Assembly: GCF_020514115.1 (NCBI RefSeq)
Contig: NZ_VTKZ01000003.1
Coordinates: 124,001 to 188,000 of the forward strand
Direction: 5' to 3'
Length of the DNA: 64,000 nucleotides
Source of the DNA: Synechococcus sp. MU1642
GTDB taxonomy: Bacteria > Cyanobacteriota > Cyanobacteriia > PCC-6307 > Cyanobiaceae
The position numbers and the translations under genes are program-made. The notes below the pieces were generated by a model. That model saw only the letters and a list, made by a program, of their open reading frames with translations. It had not been told where the DNA came from and ran no database searches. This document shows, piece by piece, positions 63,175 through 64,000 of the stretch; the first letter of the stretch is position 1; each line of letters opens with the position of its first letter.

Positions 63175-64000
63175 TCAGTTGTTGGTGGTGGAGAAACCGG
63201 CGTAGGCCTCCATGCCGTGTTCGCCAATGTCCAGACCTTCGGACTCTTCCTGTTCGGTGACGCGGATGCCACCGAAGAGGGAGCCGATGATCTGCCAGGC
63301 GATGAAGCAGGTGACCACGGTCCAGATGGCGTAGGCAGCTGCACCCAGGGCTTGGATGCCGAGCTGGTCGATACCTCCGCCGACCAGAAGGCCGAGACCG
63401 GAGCCGTCGCCCTGGACGTCGTAGCCCCAAAGACCGATCACGATCGTGCCCCACACGCCGCACACACCGTGTACGGAGAAGGCTCCGACGGGGTCGTCAA
63501 TGCCTGCGGCATCGAGAGCTGCAACGGAGAAGACGACGATGATGCCGCCGACCACGCCAGCAACCCAGGAACCCGTCAGGGTGAGGTTGCCGCAACCGGC
63601 AGTCACGCTCACCAGGCCGGCCAGGATGCCGTTGATGATCATGGTGAGGTCAGGCTTCTTGGATGTGATCGTGGAGATCACCGTGGCGCCGATGGCACCA
63701 CCGGCTGCGCCGAGGGTGGTGGTGACGGCCACGTAGGGAACCCACTGGTCCATGGCCAGCTGGGAGCCTGGGTTGAAGCCGTACCAGCCGATCCAGAGGA
63801 TCAGAGCGCCAAGGGTGGCAATGGACATGTTGTGGCCAGGAATGGCCTGAACCTTGCCATCGACGTACTTGCCGATGCGGGGTCCGAGCAACATGGCGCC
63901 GACGAGGCCGGCCCAAGCGCCGACGGAGTGCACGATCGAGGAACCAGCAAAGTCGATGAATTCGACACTGCCAACACTGTTGAGCCAGCCACCATTCCAT
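63175..64000 (-). CDS. amt: Ammonium transporter, C-terminal part (5' end outside window)
   Basis: About 274 C-terminal residues of an Amt-family ammonium channel; the frame stays open to the right edge of the window (the residues there read NGGWLNSVGSVEFIDFAG), so the N-terminus is missing. GSSIVHSVGAWAGLVGAMLL and HGVCGVWGTIVIGLWG contain conserved pore histidine and glycine regions; DDPVGAFSVHG is a strong Amt signature. The C-terminal tail after TEQEESEGLDIGEHGMEAYA is the regulatory end that contacts PII-type proteins in this family. It imports ammonium, the preferred nitrogen source of such cells. The terminator at 63119 follows. Confidence 0.96.
   Translation of the reverse strand, partial: WNGGWLNSVGSVEFIDFAGSSIVHSVGAWAGLVGAMLLGPRIGKYVDGKVQAIPGHNMSIATLGALILWIGWYGFNPGSQLAMDQWVPYVAVTTTLGAAGGAIGATVISTITSKKPDLTMIINGILAGLVSVTAGCGNLTLTGSWVAGVVGGIIVVFSVAALDAAGIDDPVGAFSVHGVCGVWGTIVIGLWGYDVQGDGSGLGLLVGGGIDQLGIQALGAAAYAIWTVVTCFIAWQIIGSLFGGIRVTEQEESEGLDIGEHGMEAYAGFSTTNN

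Noticed and set aside
1-64000. CRISPR array or anti-phage defence system
   Set aside because: No regularly spaced repeats and no cas, restriction-modification or toxin-antitoxin genes were recognised; the TM0106 nuclease stands alone.

Overview
The window is a chromosomal segment of a cyanobacterium, most likely a marine picocyanobacterium of the Synechococcus type. The evidence is direct: photosystem II genes psbE-psbF-psbL-psbJ and psbK, the assembly factor ycf48 with the membrane rubredoxin rubA, the plastid-type NDH-1 genes ndhC-ndhK-ndhJ, magnesium chelatase chlD, a long cyanobacterial-type ispH, DUF3155, DUF4079 and DUF1997 proteins, and compact, GC-rich genes with 1-4 nt start/stop overlaps. 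Species cannot be assigned from the sequence alone.

Layout. Bases 1-5050 are conspicuously AT-rich and carry surface-polysaccharide genes (a truncated glycosyltransferase, an ABC flippase/exporter, an O-antigen ligase/polymerase-like membrane protein and a family 2 glycosyltransferase); this looks like the edge of a horizontally exchanged glycan island. From 5192 the composition becomes GC-rich. Bases 5192-12636 hold pcrA, a CCA-adding enzyme, an FAD-oxidoreductase/SelD fusion and galE. A decayed glycosyltransferase (12755-13087) precedes hisS and three translationally coupled nucleotide-sugar genes (UDP-xylose synthase, UDP-glucose dehydrogenase, UDP-glucuronate 4-epimerase), which end at a strong terminator. 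Bases 17892-21856 are a photosynthesis block: rubA-ycf48-psbEFLJ leftward and ndhCKJ rightward.

Bases 21864-35131 contain a YvcK-like protein, an Mla-type lipid-transport ATPase with an MCE protein, chlD, folK, an ABC exporter, Nudix plus CPD photolyase, a DegT aminotransferase, a thioredoxin-like protein, a lipoprotein, and a second photolyase-like system split into two genes in reversed domain order. Then come fabI, hisB and a carotenoid oxygenase. Bases 38165-43010 are a tight leftward operon of four genes: a SABATH-like carboxyl methyltransferase, a leucine-dehydrogenase-like enzyme, a sarcosine-oxidase-like flavoprotein and a BCCT transporter. This is the best candidate here for an undescribed pathway, probably for a methylated amino acid or betaine-like compound.

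The remainder is mostly housekeeping: rdgB, a phosphohexomutase, a TM0106-type nuclease, ygfZ, pyrE, a tRNA-Met, a CNNM/CorC protein, a Gfo/Idh oxidoreductase, a very large GH15/phosphorylase-kinase-like protein, a WecG-type glycosyltransferase, psbK, tgt, cobS, an orphan histidine kinase, a DUF3155 gene with a long structured leader, an esterase, purH, ispH and the 3' part of an ammonium transporter. I see no CRISPR array, no transposase or integrase, and no rRNA.
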